Source of the DNA: Bacteroidetes bacterium 46-16
GTDB lineage: Bacteria > Bacteroidota > Bacteroidia > Chitinophagales > Chitinophagaceae
DNA length: 64,000 nucleotides
Direction: 5' to 3'
Assembly (NCBI GenBank): GCA_001897835.1
Contig: MKUN01000029.1
Coordinates: 186,001-250,000 of the forward strand
The position numbers and the translations under genes were made by a program. Under the pieces are notes generated by a model. It saw only the letters and a program-made list of their open reading frames with translations, ran no database searches and was not told the DNA's origin. Shown one piece after another: positions 1 through 9,664 of this stretch. How positions within the stretch are numbered: position 1 is the stretch's first letter; each line of letters opens with the position of its first letter.

Positions 1-3000
1 CCATTTGATCTGCTCGATTTTAATCTGGGCGAACGCTGGATACCAACCCACTATTATGAACAATTTGCCACTAACCTATTTGAGCAGGATACCAGCATCA
101 ATTATTTTCCCTCGCTGGATGCCTTCAAAGTAAGTACCGGCATGAATATGAAAGTGGCCAGAGAGTTTGCCGTTACACCTAAAAGCGGCAGGACAACCTA
201 TGGCTATACCATGCTGGAACATGCACTGGAAAACACTACTCCATTCTTTACCTATGAAGCAGCTATTGGTGACGGAAAAAGCATACGCCTGCCCGATAAT
301 GAAACCATACAACTGGCGCATCAAAAGATCAAGCAAATCCGTACAGGTTTTGTCTGCTGGCTCAAAGAACTGCCCGATATTGAGAAAAAATACATCGAGA
401 ATTTATACAATGACACATTCAACTGCTATGTACTGCGGGAGTTTGATGGCAGTCATCTCAACTTTCCCGGGCTGAATAAAAAAACACTTGGCATCGAAGA
501 TCTGTACAGTTCCCAAAAAAATGCAGCCTGGCGTATTATACAAAATAAAGGAGCATTGGTAGATCATGAAGTCGGCCTCGGCAAAACCCTGACCATGATT
601 GTTTCCGCTCAGGAAATGAAGAGGCTGGGCATCGTACACAAACCGATGATTCTGGCTTTAAAAGCCAATGTCAACCAGATTGTCGAAACCTATAAGAAAG
701 CCTATCCCAATGCCCGTATTCTCTTTCCGGGAGAAAATGATTTTACTCCTGCCAAAAGGCTGCGCCTGTTCCATGAGATAAAAAACAACAATTGGGACTG
801 CATCATTCTTACCCATGACCAGTTTGGCAAAATCCCGCAATCGCCGGAAATACAAAAACAAATTTTTCAAGCGGAATTGGACAACATAGAAAGGGATTTG
901 GAAACCGCAAAAGATCTTGGCGGCGACATCTCTAAAAAAATGCTTAAAGGTCTGGAGATACGGAAAAATAATCTCGAAGGACAGTTAAAAACTGTATTAA
1001 AGAACATAGAAGAAAAAAAAGATATTGGTATCAACTTCGGGGAAATGGGCATTGATCATTTGTTTGTGGATGAAGCCCATAAATTCAAGAACCTAACCTT
1101 TACGACCCGCCATAACCGTGTCGCAGGCTTAGGCAATATGGCAGGCAGCCAAAAGGCACTGAACATGCTTTTTGCCGTTCGTACTTTGCAGGAGCGGTTT
1201 AATGCGGACTTATGCGTAACCTTTTTATCAGGTACACCCATCTCCAACAGCCTGACCGAAATGTACCTGCTTTTCAAATACCTCCGCCCTAAAGAAATGG
1301 AGCGACAGCGTATTGAGAACTTCGACGGCTGGGCAGCAGTATTTGCCCGAAAAACGACCGATTTTGAGTTTAGCGTAACCAATGAGATCATCGCTAAAGA
1401 ACGTTTCAGACATTTCATCAAAGTACCTGAGCTGGCCTTATTCTACAATGAAATCACCGATTATAAGACTGCCAAACATATCCGCCTTGATAAACCGGAG
1501 CTGAATGAAACGCTCGTAAACATTAAGCCCACACCTGAACAAACTGAGTTTATCAAAAACCTGATGCAGTTCGCAAAAACCGGTAATGGCGAATTGATTG
1601 GACGTGGCAAGCTGACACCTGAAGAAGATAAAGGCAGGATGCTGATCGCTACCAACTATGCTAAAAAAATGGCCGCAGACATGCGACTGATCAATGATCG
1701 TAGATTTAGCGACCATCCTGATAATAAAGTAAATGTTAGTGCAAGGAAGATTGCGGGAATATACAATCAAACCACCCCGCATAAAGGAACGCAGATTGTC
1801 TTCTCGGATATTGGTACACCCAAGCCGAACGAGTTCAATATCTACGATGCACTTAAAGAGAAGCTGGTCAGAGATTTTAATATCCCTGCTACGGAAATCA
1901 CTTTCATACACGATTGGACTGAAAAAAGGAAGCCGGAGCTTTTCCGCAAGATGAACAAGGGCGAGATACGCATCTTGCTTGGCAGCACAGAAAAGGCGGG
2001 AACGGGCTTAAATGTGCAGGAACGTGTGGTTGCCATGCACCACCTGGACATTCCATGGAAACCCTCAGAACTGGAGCAACGCAACGGTCGCGGTGCCAGA
2101 CAAGGTAACAAGGCTGCAAAAGAGCATTACGATAACAAGGTACAAAACTATGTATATGCTGTCGAGCAATCGCTGGATAACTACAAGTTTAACCTGCTTA
2201 AAAACAAGCAAACCTTCATTTCTCAAATGAAGAATTGTGAGTTGAACGTACGCACCATTGACGAAGGTGCGATGGACGAAAAGAGCGGGATGAATTTTTC
2301 AGAATACATCGCCATCCTCTCGGGGGATACTTCCTTATTGGAAAAATCAAAAATGGAAAAGAAAGTAGCGGTAATGGAGAGTTTGAAGATATCCCACTTC
2401 AGAGAAGTGAGCCGTAATAAATACCAATTGGAGAATTTGCAAAACGAACGGATAGCTACCATTAAAACGCTTGAGAAATTAACTACCGATGAAACGACTT
2501 ATAAGAATAAGCTTCAGTTTGAAAAAGACGGCACAAAATCCAATCTCATACAACTGGATGGCATTGATCTGGCAGACAGTGATGGTGTAGGTAAACACCT
2601 TATCCGTCTTTACAAAGATTGGGAACCCCGAAATGAAGGAGAACATGAGGAAAAAATTGGCAACCTGTACGGCTTTAACCTTTATATCCGCAGGCAACAG
2701 GAAGCATACGAAGAAAACGGCATGTTTGAATACCGTTATTCCAATAGTTTTTACGCCCAACGGGAAGCGGGCGGCATCAAATACACATACAATAACGGGC
2801 TTCCGAACACAGATAACCCAAAGCTGGCTGCCAGGCATTTTCTCAATGCTATTGACCGAGTAGAAAGCCTGAAAGAAAAATACGAGCGTACGCTTTCGGA
2901 GCTGAATACGGAAATACCCAAGCTGGAACAACTTACCACGAAACCCTTTTTACAGGAGGCAGAGTTGCAAACGATGAAAAGTGAACTGTCGAACCTGGAA

Positions 3001-3207
3001 CGGCAGATCGCCATCAAAATACAGGAAAATCAATTAAAGAAGCACCAGGTACAGGAAACCGATGCAGTTACTCCTGAAGAAACAAGAGTAATAAAGATGA
3101 TACCCGGTAAAGAACTATCCATAGTTAACGGGCCTACAGTTTCAAAAGAAGTGCCTTCCATGCAACAATCCGAAGTGGCACGGGTACGCAGCAAGATGCG
3201 ATTATAA
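1..3207 (+). CDS. DarB-like SNF2-type DNA helicase / methylase-helicase, 5' partial
   Basis: The frame is open from base 1, so the start lies outside the window; the first ATG inside is at 142. Seen: helicase motif I GLGKT at 574-588, a DEAH box at 1069-1080, a motif III-like SGTPISNSL near 1230, and C-terminal motifs V/VI (STEKAGTGLNVQ, then QRNGRGARQGN) near 1985-2110. These are followed by a coiled-coil, Gln/Glu-rich tail. In Bacteroidetes ICEs such proteins are very large fusions of an N-terminal N6-adenine methylase-like domain to an SF2 helicase, related to phage P1 DarB. Inference: the missing N-terminus carries the methylase half and the protein protects incoming DNA from restriction. 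The SF2 helicase call is firm; the antirestriction role is a family-level inference. Confidence 0.8.
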   Translation, partial: PFDLLDFNLGERWIPTHYYEQFATNLFEQDTSINYFPSLDAFKVSTGMNMKVAREFAVTPKSGRTTYGYTMLEHALENTTPFFTYEAAIGDGKSIRLPDNETIQLAHQKIKQIRTGFVCWLKELPDIEKKYIENLYNDTFNCYVLREFDGSHLNFPGLNKKTLGIEDLYSSQKNAAWRIIQNKGALVDHEVGLGKTLTMIVSAQEMKRLGIVHKPMILALKANVNQIVETYKKAYPNARILFPGENDFTPAKRLRLFHEIKNNNWDCIILTHDQFGKIPQSPEIQKQIFQAELDNIERDLETAKDLGGDISKKMLKGLEIRKNNLEGQLKTVLKNIEEKKDIGINFGEMGIDHLFVDEAHKFKNLTFTTRHNRVAGLGNMAGSQKALNMLFAVRTLQERFNADLCVTFLSGTPISNSLTEMYLLFKYLRPKEMERQRIENFDGWAAVFARKTTDFEFSVTNEIIAKERFRHFIKVPELALFYNEITDYKTAKHIRLDKPELNETLVNIKPTPEQTEFIKNLMQFAKTGNGELIGRGKLTPEEDKGRMLIATNYAKKMAADMRLINDRRFSDHPDNKVNVSARKIAGIYNQTTPHKGTQIVFSDIGTPKPNEFNIYDALKEKLVRDFNIPATEITFIHDWTEKRKPELFRKMNKGEIRILLGSTEKAGTGLNVQERVVAMHHLDIPWKPSELEQRNGRGARQGNKAAKEHYDNKVQNYVYAVEQSLDNYKFNLLKNKQTFISQMKNCELNVRTIDEGAMDEKSGMNFSEYIAILSGDTSLLEKSKMEKKVAVMESLKISHFREVSRNKYQLENLQNERIATIKTLEKLTTDETTYKNKLQFEKDGTKSNLIQLDGIDLADSDGVGKHLIRLYKDWEPRNEGEHEEKIGNLYGFNLYIRRQQEAYEENGMFEYRYSNSFYAQREAGGIKYTYNNGLPNTDNPKLAARHFLNAIDRVESLKEKYERTLSELNTEIPKLEQLTTKPFLQEAELQTMKSELSNLERQIAIKIQENQLKKHQVQETDAVTPEETRVIKMIPGKELSIVNGPTVSKEVPSMQQSEVARVRSKMRL

Positions 3208-3217
3208 ATCATAAGCT

Positions 3218-3538
3218 ATGGCAAACAGTATTTATAAAATCAATAAAGGAATAAACCAAAGTATTGAATTCAAGGGCTTGAAGGCTCAATACATCTGGTA
3301 TCTCGGCGGTGGCATAGTCGCCTTGCTGATTGTATTTGCAGTGATGTACATTATTGGACTGCCCTCTTATATATGTATTGGTGTGATCCTGACCAGTGGA
3401 ACCTTGCTGGTCATACGAATATACGGCATGAGTAACAAGTACGGTGAGCATGGCTTGATGAAAGCCCTTGCCCGCAAGCAGGTTCCCAAAGTGATCAAAT
3501 CAAGGAGCAGAAAAGTGTTCCTGAAAAAAGAAAAATAA
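3218..3538 (+). CDS. traF: DUF4133 conjugal transfer protein (TraF, VirB3-like)
   Basis: A 106-residue protein. The N-terminus reads YKINKGI, followed by IEFKGLKAQYIWYLGGG. Two adjacent membrane segments span about residues 28-48 and 50-68, and a basic C-terminus contains the KYGEHGLMK signature. This is the DUF4133 family, found directly before the TraG ATPase in Bacteroidetes conjugative transposons and comparable in position and topology to VirB3. It begins 10 bases after the helicase gene and 25 bases before traG, so it is co-transcribed. DUF4134 (TraE), the usual upstream neighbour, is absent here; the helicase gene takes its place. Expected location: inner membrane, part of the transfer channel. 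Confidence 0.85.
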   Translation: MANSIYKINKGINQSIEFKGLKAQYIWYLGGGIVALLIVFAVMYIIGLPSYICIGVILTSGTLLVIRIYGMSNKYGEHGLMKALARKQVPKVIKSRSRKVFLKKEK

Positions 3539-3563
3539 CCGAATAAGGTAAAAACTGATTGAG

Positions 3564-6032
3564 ATGGAAAAAGTGTTGGATGAAATTTTACCGATTATGG
3601 ATGTAGAACATGACTGCATCCTGAGCAAACAGGGCGATATAACCATTGTCTTTAAAGCAGACCTGCCAGAAATATTTACGCTGTCCGATCAGGAATACGA
3701 AGCCTTTCACCAGGCATGGATAAAAGCTATCAAGTTACTGCCCAAATTCAGTGTGCTTCATAAGCAGGATTGGTTTTTACAAAGCCGGCATAAGCCCGAC
3801 TTTACAAAAGATGATACAAGTTTTTTGAGCCGGAGCAGTGAGCGGTTCTTCAATGAGCGCCCATTTCTGGATCACAGTTGTTATATCATGCTGACCAAAA
3901 AGCCGGTGGGCAGGAAAACGGCAAGCTCCCTGTTCTCCAATCTCCTCCGCAAATCTATGGTGCCTGAAGAAACCCTTAAACCGCAATTGTTACAGGATTT
4001 TCTGGACAGTGCCGGACAATTCAAACGCATTATGGATGACAGCGGTTTTGTAAAGCTAACCAGGCTCAAAGAAAAAGATCTGCAAAGCCATAGCCGAAAA
4101 ATGGGGCTGGTTGAACAATATTGTTATTTATCGGAAAGAAACGATAGGTTCCTGCTGAACGATATTTCATTTGATGAAGGCTTGCAGGTAGGGGATAAAC
4201 ATTGTCAGTTGTACACATTAGGCGATGCGGCTGATCTTCCCGCTTTGTGCGGCAGTCGTATCAACTACGACCGATATTCAACCGATAAAACAAAGTTCAG
4301 CGTGGGCTTTGCCTCCACACTTGGACAACTTTTACCCTGTAATCATATCTACAACCAGTACATCTTTATTGAAGATGCGCAAAAGACCATCCAAAAACTG
4401 GAAAGCAAAAGGCTAAGGCTGCAATCCTTATCTGCTTATAGCCGTGAGAACTTAATTGCAAGGGACGCTACTAATGATTTTTTGAATGAGGCTATTGGCC
4501 AGCAACGACTTCCTGTAAAAGCACATTTTAATGTTCTGGTATGGACAGATGATAAAGAAGAGTTGAAAGATTTGAAAAATATGGTATCCTCAGCACTGGC
4601 ACAGATGGACGCCGTAGCCAAACAGGAAACGGTAGGCGCTCCTCAAATCTTTTGGGCAGGAATTCCCGGCAATGCCGCCGACTTTCCGATGAATGATACC
4701 TTTGATACGTTCGCCGAACAGGCTACTTGTTTCCTGAACCTCGAAACAGGCTACCGTTCCTCATTAAGCCCTGTGGGCATCTGCATGGGTGACCGGTTGA
4801 CCGGTAAGCCCGTGCATGTGGACATCAGCGACGAACCTATGAAAATGGGTATCTGTACCAACCGGAACAAATTCATTCTTGGCCCATCAGGTAGCGGAAA
4901 ATCTTTTTTTACCAACCACATGGTGCGCAGTTATTATGAGCAGGGAACGCACATCGTGCTGGTAGATGTGGGACACAGTTATAAGGGGCTGTGCGACATG
5001 GTAAAGGGCTACTACTTCACGTATAGCGAAGACAATCCCATTCGGTTTAACCCTTTCTACATCGGTGAAGGCGATAGCCTGGATACCGAAAAGAAAGAAA
5101 GCATTAAAACCTTATTACTGGCATTATGGAAAAAGGACGATGAGACATTCAGGCGAAGTGAGTATGTGGCCTTATCCAATGCCATTAGCGGCTATTATGC
5201 CCACGTTAATAAACATACTGAAATCTTTGCCTGCTTTAACAGCTTCTATGCCTTTTTAAGAGACGAGTATATTCAGGTTTTAGAAGGCGACCGGGTAAAG
5301 GAAAAGGATTTTGATATAGATAACTTCCTGTATGTGCTCCGTCCATATTATGAGGGTGGTGAATTTGATTACTTGCTCAATGCCACAGAAAACCTAAACC
5401 TCTTGCAGGAAAGGTTCATTGTTTTTGAGCTGGATAATATCAAGGATCATCCTATTTTATTCCCCGTGGTAACCATTATCATCATGGAAGTCTTCATCAA
5501 TAAAATGCGGAAGATGAAAGGGCTGCGAAAGATGATACTCATTGAAGAAGCCTGGAAAGCCCTGATGAAAGAAGGCTTTGCGGAGTATATTAAGTACCTA
5601 TTTAAAACGGTAAGGAAATTCTTCGGCGAGGCCATCGTGGTAACTCAGGAGGTAGAAGATATCATTTCCTCACCTGTGGTTAAACAGGCCATCATCAATA
5701 ACAGCGATTGCAAGATACTGCTTGACCAAAGCAAATATCAGAACAAGTTTGACCAGATACAGGAACTGTTAGGTTTAACGGAAAAAGAAAAGGCTTTAGT
5801 GCTGTCCGTCAATAAGTCCAATGATCCCACCAAAAAATACAAGGAGGTTTTTATCAGCCTCGGCGGCACCATGAGCAAAGTGTATCGGACAGAAGTAAGT
5901 CCGGAAGAATATCTGGCCTATACTACAGAACAGTCCGAAAAAGTGAAGCTGATGGAGTATGCTGCAAAATTTGGCGGCGACTTGCAAAAAGGAATTGCAG
6001 CAATGGCAGATGAGATAAAATATAAAAGATAA
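3564..6032 (+). CDS. traG: TraG-family conjugation system ATPase (VirB4-like)
   Basis: An 822-residue cytoplasmic ATPase that powers the conjugative type IV secretion system. Walker A (GPSGSGKS) is at about residues 440-447 and the Walker B stretch (MILIEEAW) at about 657-664. The downstream arginine-rich RKFFGEAIVVTQE helix and the C-terminal domain are typical of VirB4/TraG. Length and motif spacing match full-length Bacteroidetes TraG proteins, with no frameshift. It sits between the VirB3-like gene and the TraI-like genes, as usual for the operon. Despite the name it is the VirB4-type ATPase, not the VirD4 coupling protein of other systems. Confidence 0.93.
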   Translation: MEKVLDEILPIMDVEHDCILSKQGDITIVFKADLPEIFTLSDQEYEAFHQAWIKAIKLLPKFSVLHKQDWFLQSRHKPDFTKDDTSFLSRSSERFFNERPFLDHSCYIMLTKKPVGRKTASSLFSNLLRKSMVPEETLKPQLLQDFLDSAGQFKRIMDDSGFVKLTRLKEKDLQSHSRKMGLVEQYCYLSERNDRFLLNDISFDEGLQVGDKHCQLYTLGDAADLPALCGSRINYDRYSTDKTKFSVGFASTLGQLLPCNHIYNQYIFIEDAQKTIQKLESKRLRLQSLSAYSRENLIARDATNDFLNEAIGQQRLPVKAHFNVLVWTDDKEELKDLKNMVSSALAQMDAVAKQETVGAPQIFWAGIPGNAADFPMNDTFDTFAEQATCFLNLETGYRSSLSPVGICMGDRLTGKPVHVDISDEPMKMGICTNRNKFILGPSGSGKSFFTNHMVRSYYEQGTHIVLVDVGHSYKGLCDMVKGYYFTYSEDNPIRFNPFYIGEGDSLDTEKKESIKTLLLALWKKDDETFRRSEYVALSNAISGYYAHVNKHTEIFACFNSFYAFLRDEYIQVLEGDRVKEKDFDIDNFLYVLRPYYEGGEFDYLLNATENLNLLQERFIVFELDNIKDHPILFPVVTIIIMEVFINKMRKMKGLRKMILIEEAWKALMKEGFAEYIKYLFKTVRKFFGEAIVVTQEVEDIISSPVVKQAIINNSDCKILLDQSKYQNKFDQIQELLGLTEKEKALVLSVNKSNDPTKKYKEVFISLGGTMSKVYRTEVSPEEYLAYTTEQSEKVKLMEYAAKFGGDLQKGIAAMADEIKYKR

Positions 6033-6044
6033 AAAAAACTTCCG

Positions 6045-6434
6045 ATGAAACTAAAAAAACTGATATGGGATTTGCGCTGTGCAATTAAGGTGGTTGTGCA
6101 TTTCGGCAGGGAGCATTATTCTACCATTTCTATGATGCCGGGCATTTACGCAAGACAGCCATTGAACAATGATATGATTGCAGGAGTAGATACGATGCTC
6201 AAGATAACGCCCTGTGGCAGTTTCTACAAGGTCACACGTACAGACTATACCAGTAATATTCCAGATAATGAGGAAACATGGCTGGCTACGTACGGCTGGC
6301 ATTCTAACGGGCACCTGATTGAAATAGGTGGAGATCGGTACTGCATTTTCGATACGGTTTCAAAATTCCTGTACCTCGAAAACCTGACGGAACAAGGAAA
6401 GACAACAGTTGAATTATTTACTAAAAATATATAA
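6045..6434 (+). CDS. Uncharacterised small protein of the tra operon
   Basis: A 129-residue protein without a signal peptide or clear membrane segment. The N-terminal 20 residues are basic and hydrophobic (KLKKLIWDLRCAIKVVV). The rest looks like a compact beta-rich domain, with alternating hydrophobic strands around MLKITPCGSFYKV and YCIFDTVSKFLYLE. It lies 12 bases after traG and 3 bases before the traI-like gene, so it is part of the same transcript. Its position resembles that of small TraH/DUF3876-type proteins in related elements, but I see no convincing sequence match. Function unknown. Confidence 0.6.
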   Translation: MKLKKLIWDLRCAIKVVVHFGREHYSTISMMPGIYARQPLNNDMIAGVDTMLKITPCGSFYKVTRTDYTSNIPDNEETWLATYGWHSNGHLIEIGGDRYCIFDTVSKFLYLENLTEQGKTTVELFTKNI

Positions 6435-6437
6435 TCA

Positions 6438-7124
6438 ATGAAAAAATATGTAAGAATGATGCTTTTGGTTCTGTGCATTTCCTTTACCGTCCTACCAGTA
6501 CAGCCGGTGAACGCAACCCCTATAGCCATATTGGAAATTATCAAAGCGGCGGTTAAAAAGGTAATTAAGGCTGTTGATTTAAAAATACAGCGCTTACAGA
6601 ATAAAACGATATGGCTACAGAATGCTCAAAAGACACTGGAAAACACTTTGTCTAAACTGAAACTGGATGAAATTTCTGATTGGACAGAAAAGCAAAAAGA
6701 GCAGTACCGGAAATATTATGAAGAATTGGCTAAAGTAAAAGCCATTGTTTCCTATTACCAGCGCATCCGGGACGTTACAAGAAAGCAGATGCAATTAGTA
6801 GATGAATATAACAGGTCATGGCAACTCATCCGGCAGGATGACAATTTCACTGCCAATGAGATTAATTATATGGCGAAGGTTTATTCTGGGATACTGAATG
6901 AAAGCCTTAAAAATATTGACCAAATCTCCGGCATCATAAAATCTTTTACAACAACCATGAGTGACGCCAAACGATTGGAGCTGATTAATAATGCCGCTGA
7001 CCGGATAGATGGCAACTATGATGACCTGATCCTCTTTAACCGCCAAAATATGTTGTTAAGCCTCCAACGGGCAAAAACCGCAAACGAGGTAGAAACTGTA
7101 AAAAAATTATATGGACTTCCTTAA
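6438..7124 (+). CDS. traI: TraI-family conjugal transfer protein
   Basis: A 228-residue secreted or periplasmic protein with an N-terminal signal peptide (MKKYVRMMLLVLCISF..., cleavage near residue 26). A helical body follows with a long predicted coiled coil around QRLQNKTIWLQNAQKTLENT. The family is the TraI/DUF4141-like component of Bacteroidetes conjugation operons, probably the minor pilin/VirB5-like subunit by position. The C-terminal half shares a common pattern (D..NFT..E..Y....Y..I..ES; DAKRLE.IN..AD) with the next two genes. Despite the name it is unrelated to the F-plasmid TraI relaxase. Confidence 0.75.
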   Translation: MKKYVRMMLLVLCISFTVLPVQPVNATPIAILEIIKAAVKKVIKAVDLKIQRLQNKTIWLQNAQKTLENTLSKLKLDEISDWTEKQKEQYRKYYEELAKVKAIVSYYQRIRDVTRKQMQLVDEYNRSWQLIRQDDNFTANEINYMAKVYSGILNESLKNIDQISGIIKSFTTTMSDAKRLELINNAADRIDGNYDDLILFNRQNMLLSLQRAKTANEVETVKKLYGLP

Positions 7125-7134
7125 ATCTAATGAT

Positions 7135-7785
7135 ATGAAAAAGGCACTTCTATTTCTGCTGCTCCTTGTGTTGGCAACAGGCAGCCTTCAGGCACAAACT
7201 TTTGCCGAGTGGTTCCGACAAAAAAAGACACAGAAAAAATACCTGCTCCAGCAGGTCGCCGCTCTTCAGGTCTATATCGGATACGCCCAGAAAGGGTATA
7301 AGATAGCCAAAGAAGGGCTTACCACAATCAGCGGGTTTACCAAAGGTGAGTTTAACCTACACGGAGATTATTTCAATTCCCTTAAAACCGTAAACCCGCA
7401 AGTCAGGAAATATGTGAAGGTAGCCGACATCGTTGCACTCCAGGTAAAGATTGTACAGGATTATAACCGAACCTATGGGCAGCTTGCTAAAAGTGATGAC
7501 TTTTCCAGGGAAGAGCGTGACTACATCCGAAGGGTATTCGGCAGACTGCTGAATGATTGCGAACAGACGCTAAATGAATTGATCGCTGTTACCACCGATG
7601 GCAAATTGGAAATGAAAGATGATGAGCGGATGAAGAGGATAAATCTATTGTATATAGACATGCAGGATAAATACACGTTCTCCAAAAGTTTCTGCAACGA
7701 TGTCAGCCTGATGGCTGCCGCCCGAACAAGAGAACAAACTGAAGTACAAACCAGCCGTGCATTGCAGGGCATTAAAAATGAATAA
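7135..7785 (+). CDS. TerB-like conjugal transfer protein (TraI paralogue 2)
   Basis: A start at 7135 is preferred over the upstream in-frame ATG at 7111. It gives a clean signal peptide (MKKALLFLLLLVLATGSLQA) and avoids a 14-base overlap with the preceding stop. The mature protein is all-helical, with the pattern DYNRTY..L..SDDFS.EE.DYI..V...LL, then DDERM.RI...Y.DMQDKY, shared with the flanking genes. Such proteins are often auto-labelled 'TerB family tellurite resistance' in Bacteroidetes, but their fixed place in tra operons points to a transfer role. It lies 2 bases before the next gene. Confidence 0.7.
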   Translation: MKKALLFLLLLVLATGSLQAQTFAEWFRQKKTQKKYLLQQVAALQVYIGYAQKGYKIAKEGLTTISGFTKGEFNLHGDYFNSLKTVNPQVRKYVKVADIVALQVKIVQDYNRTYGQLAKSDDFSREERDYIRRVFGRLLNDCEQTLNELIAVTTDGKLEMKDDERMKRINLLYIDMQDKYTFSKSFCNDVSLMAAARTREQTEVQTSRALQGIKNE

Positions 7786-7787
7786 GT

Positions 7788-8426
7788 ATGAAAAAGATAG
7801 TCCTTATGGTTTGCTTTGCTTTGTTTGGCTTGCTACCTGCCTTCAAAGCATCAGCACAAGCCGATGAAATTGCACAACTGGTATTGAACATAGAGAAACT
7901 GGCGCAGTTCAAGCAGATTCTCAGCGACATGAAAAAAGGCTACCAGATACTCGAAGGTGGCTACAACACGGTACGGAATATTTCGCAGGGCAATTTCAGT
8001 CTGCACAAAGCTTTTCTCGATGGATTGATGGAAGTAAGTCCGACGGTACGCAATTACAGGCGTGTGGCAGATATTATCAATTATCAGGTTGTATTGGTGA
8101 GGGAATACCGTAACGCCTACGACCGTTTCAGACGAGATAATAATTTTAACCCGGATGAACTGGCCTATCTGGGCCGGGTATATGACAACCTGCTCAAAGA
8201 AAGCCTACGAAGCCTGAACGAATTAACTACAGTGATCACAGCAGGTAAAGCTCGCATGAGTGATGATGAACGCTTGCAAGCCATTGACCGAATTTATGCG
8301 GATATGCAGGATAAGTTGATGTTCCTGCGGAACTTCAATAACAACACAGCGGTACTTGCAGTGCAAAGGGCAAAAGAAAGAAACGATGTGCAGACTATCC
8401 GTAAAATATATGGATTAAACAACTAA
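7788..8426 (+). CDS. TerB-like conjugal transfer protein (TraI paralogue 3)
   Basis: A 212-residue paralogue of the preceding gene. It has a signal peptide ending near residue 24 (ASAQA) and a helical mature part. The same DNNFN.DELAYLGRVY..LLKESL and DDERLQAIDRIYADMQDKLMFL signatures are present. It lies 2 bases after its neighbour and 10 bases before traJ, inside the same transcript. Probable periplasmic component of the transfer channel. The tellurite label often given to this family has no support here. Confidence 0.7.
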   Translation: MKKIVLMVCFALFGLLPAFKASAQADEIAQLVLNIEKLAQFKQILSDMKKGYQILEGGYNTVRNISQGNFSLHKAFLDGLMEVSPTVRNYRRVADIINYQVVLVREYRNAYDRFRRDNNFNPDELAYLGRVYDNLLKESLRSLNELTTVITAGKARMSDDERLQAIDRIYADMQDKLMFLRNFNNNTAVLAVQRAKERNDVQTIRKIYGLNN

Positions 8427-8436
8427 ATGACGAGTT

Positions 8437-9645
8437 ATGGCAAAGTGTAGAAAGATCGCCTGGATGGCGTTAGCGGGGTTGATGTTGCCTTTTATGAGCC
8501 ATGCGCAGGGCATAGCGGGTGAAATGAAAGGGATGCATGGTGTGCTCGACCAGTTGTATGATGAGATGATGCCTTTGTGCAGCCAGCTCATTGGCGTTGG
8601 ACAAGGACTGGCGGGATTTGCCGCTATGTGGTATATCGCCGCAAGGGTTTGGCGGCACTTGGCCAATGCAGAGCCGATAGACTTCTATCCGCTTTTTCGC
8701 CCTTTTGTTATCGGCTTTTGCGTACTGATATTCCCATCCATTTTAGGATTGATTAATGGTATCATGAAACCAACCGTGACGGCTACAGCCGCTATGGTTG
8801 AAGGTTCGGATAAAGCGATTGCCGTCTTACTCGAAAAGAAAGAACAAGCGATTAAGCAATCAAATGTCTGGCAAATGTACGTTGGAGAAAGTGGCAGTGG
8901 TGATAGAGATCGTTGGTATAAATATACACATGACAGTGCAGATCCATCTGACGAGGGATTTTTCGAGAGCATAGGCAATGACGTTAGGTTTGCCATGTCT
9001 AAAGCATCATATAGCTTCCGAAATTCTGTAAAGGAATGGATGAGTGAAGTACTCAGGGTATTGTTTGAAGCTGCTGCATTATGCATTGACACTCTGCGAA
9101 CGTTCCAATTGATCGTATTGTCCATATTAGGGCCATTGGTATTTGGCATTGCTGTCTTTGACGGATTCCAGCACACGCTTACGGTCTGGCTGGCCCGTTA
9201 CATCAACATTTTTTTATGGCTTCCTGTTGCTAATATTTTCGGTAGCATCATTGGCAAGATCCAGGAAAAAATGCTAACGATGGATATATCTCAGGTACAA
9301 GACTATGGTGATACTTTCTTTAGCAGAACGGATGTTGCCTATCTCGTATTCATGATCATCGGTATAATCGGGTATTTCACTGTCCCCTCCGTCGCAAATT
9401 ACATCGTTCATGCTGGCGGTGGTGGCGCTTTGGGTCACAAGGTTACCACCCTGTTCAGCAGTTCTTCAAGAAGTGTCGTAAGCACAGCATCAGCAGGTGC
9501 AGGTATGGCAGTAGATGCTATGGGAAATGCGGCAAGTCGCATATCGCAGAGCATGGCCAGCAACGGTGCTTCAAACCAATATTTCAATGATAGCAGTAGC
9601 GGTAGCTCGGGTTACATGAATGATAAACTAAAGGGCAATTCTTAA
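8437..9645 (+). CDS. traJ: TraJ-family conjugative transfer protein (VirB6-like)
   Basis: A 402-residue polytopic inner-membrane protein. An N-terminal hydrophobic signal-like segment is followed by membrane segments near residues 48-66, 82-103, 205-250 and 290-315. The C-terminus is Ser/Gly/Ala-rich and low complexity. The conserved MWYIAARVWRHLANAEPIDFYPLFRPF stretch (given here in part; residues about 66-90) is the hallmark of Bacteroidetes TraJ. By topology it corresponds to VirB6 of the mating channel. It is located between the TraI/TerB-like genes and traK, as in CTnDOT. Confidence 0.88.
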   Translation: MAKCRKIAWMALAGLMLPFMSHAQGIAGEMKGMHGVLDQLYDEMMPLCSQLIGVGQGLAGFAAMWYIAARVWRHLANAEPIDFYPLFRPFVIGFCVLIFPSILGLINGIMKPTVTATAAMVEGSDKAIAVLLEKKEQAIKQSNVWQMYVGESGSGDRDRWYKYTHDSADPSDEGFFESIGNDVRFAMSKASYSFRNSVKEWMSEVLRVLFEAAALCIDTLRTFQLIVLSILGPLVFGIAVFDGFQHTLTVWLARYINIFLWLPVANIFGSIIGKIQEKMLTMDISQVQDYGDTFFSRTDVAYLVFMIIGIIGYFTVPSVANYIVHAGGGGALGHKVTTLFSSSSRSVVSTASAGAGMAVDAMGNAASRISQSMASNGASNQYFNDSSSGSSGYMNDKLKGNS

Positions 9646-9664
9646 TCAGGTAAAAGGAGTAAAT

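Noticed and set aside
6438-8426. Tellurite resistance genes
   Set aside because: The TerB label is common for this family, but the genes are exported, lie in the tra operon and have no other ter genes beside them.
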